Made by a program: the position numbers and the translations under genes
The notes under the pieces: model-generated
What the model was told of the DNA's origin: nothing
Database searches by the model: none
The model's input: the letters and a program-made list of their open reading frames with translations, nothing else
Source of the DNA: Bacteroidales bacterium UBA1797
GTDB taxonomy: Bacteria; Bacteroidota; Bacteroidia; Bacteroidales; VadinHA17
Reading direction: 5' to 3'
Assembly: GCA_002319885.1 (NCBI GenBank)
Contig: DCFT01000170.1
Location: 16,024 to 31,316, forward strand
Length of the DNA: 15,293 nucleotides
Shown here: piece after piece, positions 14,299-15,293 of the stretch
Layout of the letters: every line of letters begins with the position of its first letter
How positions within the stretch are numbered: position 1 is the first letter of the stretch

Positions 14299-14332
14299 CA
14301 CCTTGCTTTAATAACAATAAGCTTGTTTTAAT
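14280..14332. promoter_or_regulatory. 11-bp inverted repeat flanking the -7 box and start site, possible operator
   Basis: ATTAAAACAAG (14280-14290) and CTTGTTTTAAT (14322-14332) are exact reverse complements separated by 31 bp. The left arm ends directly before the -7 box; the right arm lies about 17-27 bp past the predicted start of transcription. The placement fits a repressor operator pair or a 5' leader element, though only the right arm would be in the RNA. Confidence 0.45.
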
Positions 14333-14380
14333 CAGTATCTGAAGGGATGTCTTGCTTATATTAAGAACGGGGAGTAAATT

Positions 14381-15293
14381 ATGAAAAGATATACAATAGT
14401 AATTTTTTTGATTCTGGGATTTGTCAGATTGTCCGGTCAGGGAGCTTATCTTCCGCCTGATAAACCAAAGCTTGTTATAGGGATAGTGGTGGAGGAACTG
14501 AAATATGATCAGCTTGAAAAGTTACATGACAGATTATGTGAAAACGGGATAAAAAAGCTAATAAATGAGGGAACATATTTTAAAAATGCTTCATTTGAAT
14601 ATCTGCTCACTCAATCCGCTCCTGGTCATGCAACAATCTCAACAGGTGCAGAGCCGGCATTTCACGGTATAACTTCCGATGACTGGTATGTTCCCCTGAG
14701 GAATGACCAGATTAATTGCACAAAGGATATCAGTGTCAGTCCCGTAGGCGGAAGCTTTGAATCAGGTTTGCATTCACCGGTGAACCTGCTTGTCTCAACC
14801 TTCTCGGATGAACTTAAGCTGGCTACAGGTAAGAAGGCTAAAGTTTTTGGAATTGGATTAAAAGAAAGTTCGGCAATATTTTCAGCCGGTCATGCAGCTG
14901 ATGCAGCATTTTGGTTCGATAACATTACAGGAACATGGATGTCGAGTACCTATTATATCAGTACTCTTCCTGCATGGGTTAACGATTTTAATGCTATGAG
15001 GTATTCAGATTCATACCTGAATTCAACATGGAATCTCTTTCGGCCTGTAAAGGATTATGTTGATTGCCTGCCCGATTCTAACAGTTTCGAAGCCGGGTTC
15101 AATAAAATAAATTATTTTCCTTATGATCTTAAAAAGATAAGGTCAAAGGGTGATTATTCATTGCTGAGAGAGACGCCATTCGGGAATTCACTTACTACCA
15201 ATTTTGCTATCAAACTTATACAGAATGAACATCTGGGGAAAGATAATGTAACAGATTATCTTTCTATTTGCTATTCGGCTACAGACTATATAG
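14381..15293 (+). CDS. secreted alkaline-phosphatase-superfamily enzyme, PafA-like, 3' end outside window
   Basis: The 304 complete codons seen begin with a signal peptide (MKRYTIVIFLILGFVRLSGQ). The mature part matches the PafA/nucleotide-pyrophosphatase branch of the alkaline phosphatase superfamily: KLVIGIVVEELKYDQL (30-45), TQSAPGHATISTGAEPAFHGI (77-97, in part), GIGLKESSAIFSAGHAADAA (157-176) and, at the window edge, SICYSATDYI with metal ligand D302. Compared with PafA as I recall it, the nucleophile T79 is Ser79, the ligand D38 is Glu38, N100 is Asp100 and R164 is Ser163, while K162 is kept as K161. It may therefore act on something other than simple phosphate monoesters, for example diesters, or be weakly active. 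It has its own consensus promoter. The start ATG at 14381 is supported by the signal peptide and GGAG at 14371-14374. The C-terminal part and remaining ligands cannot be checked. Confidence 0.88.
   Translation, partial: MKRYTIVIFLILGFVRLSGQGAYLPPDKPKLVIGIVVEELKYDQLEKLHDRLCENGIKKLINEGTYFKNASFEYLLTQSAPGHATISTGAEPAFHGITSDDWYVPLRNDQINCTKDISVSPVGGSFESGLHSPVNLLVSTFSDELKLATGKKAKVFGIGLKESSAIFSAGHAADAAFWFDNITGTWMSSTYYISTLPAWVNDFNAMRYSDSYLNSTWNLFRPVKDYVDCLPDSNSFEAGFNKINYFPYDLKKIRSKGDYSLLRETPFGNSLTTNFAIKLIQNEHLGKDNVTDYLSICYSATDYI

Overview
The window looks like chromosomal DNA from a Bacteroidota bacterium, most likely an uncultured member of the Bacteroidales or a close relative. Four signs support this. 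Base composition is AT-rich. One secreted peptidase ends in a type IX secretion (T9SS) type A sorting domain. Several genes are preceded by the Bacteroidota primary-sigma promoter pattern TTTG-N19/20-TAnnTTTG. Shine-Dalgarno sites are mostly weak or absent. Short palindromic repeats sit between genes, as is common in environmental members of the phylum. The organism call is inference from these traits.

Layout, left to right. A 24-bp palindrome (10-33) precedes a long UbiD-family decarboxylase (122-2020, +). Next is a membrane-anchored SpoIIE/PP2C-type phosphatase (2086-3123, +), which overlaps tail to tail by 8 bp with a hybrid histidine-kinase-like protein (3116-4465, -). The kinase's ATP-binding domain looks eroded, but its receiver domain is intact. 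From 4609 to 6604 runs a + strand set of three unnamed genes: a secreted protein with a tyrosine-rich stretch, a second secreted protein 10 bp downstream, and a DUF4870-type membrane protein. A class I-like polyphosphate kinase 2 (6773-7636, +) and histidyl-tRNA synthetase (7950-9344, +) follow. Both intergenic regions around hisS (313 and 397 bp) carry copies of one CTCTGTG/CACAGAG inverted-repeat family. The downstream copy lies inside a MITE-like unit with perfect 18-bp terminal inverted repeats and two nested palindromes.

On the minus strand, 11217 down to 9742 is a compact three-gene operon: an ECF sigma factor, a one-pass membrane protein that is probably its anti-sigma factor, and a Spy/CpxP-like periplasmic protein. 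Together these suggest an envelope-stress or metal-sensing circuit. Divergent from it, across a 235-bp region rich in short repeats, are a YchF-family ATPase (11453-12550, +) and, 7 bp later, a secreted M14 zinc carboxypeptidase with a T9SS sorting domain (12558-14258, +). The window ends inside a secreted alkaline-phosphatase-superfamily enzyme (14381 onward, +). Its active-site positions differ from the PafA-type monoesterase at the nucleophile, one metal ligand and two phosphate-contacting residues.

Most genes are housekeeping or common envelope functions. No phage, CRISPR array, rRNA or tRNA was seen. The features most worth a second look are the altered active site of the last gene, the pseudokinase-like hybrid kinase, the sigma/anti-sigma/Spy operon with its repeat-rich control region, and the repeat elements around hisS.
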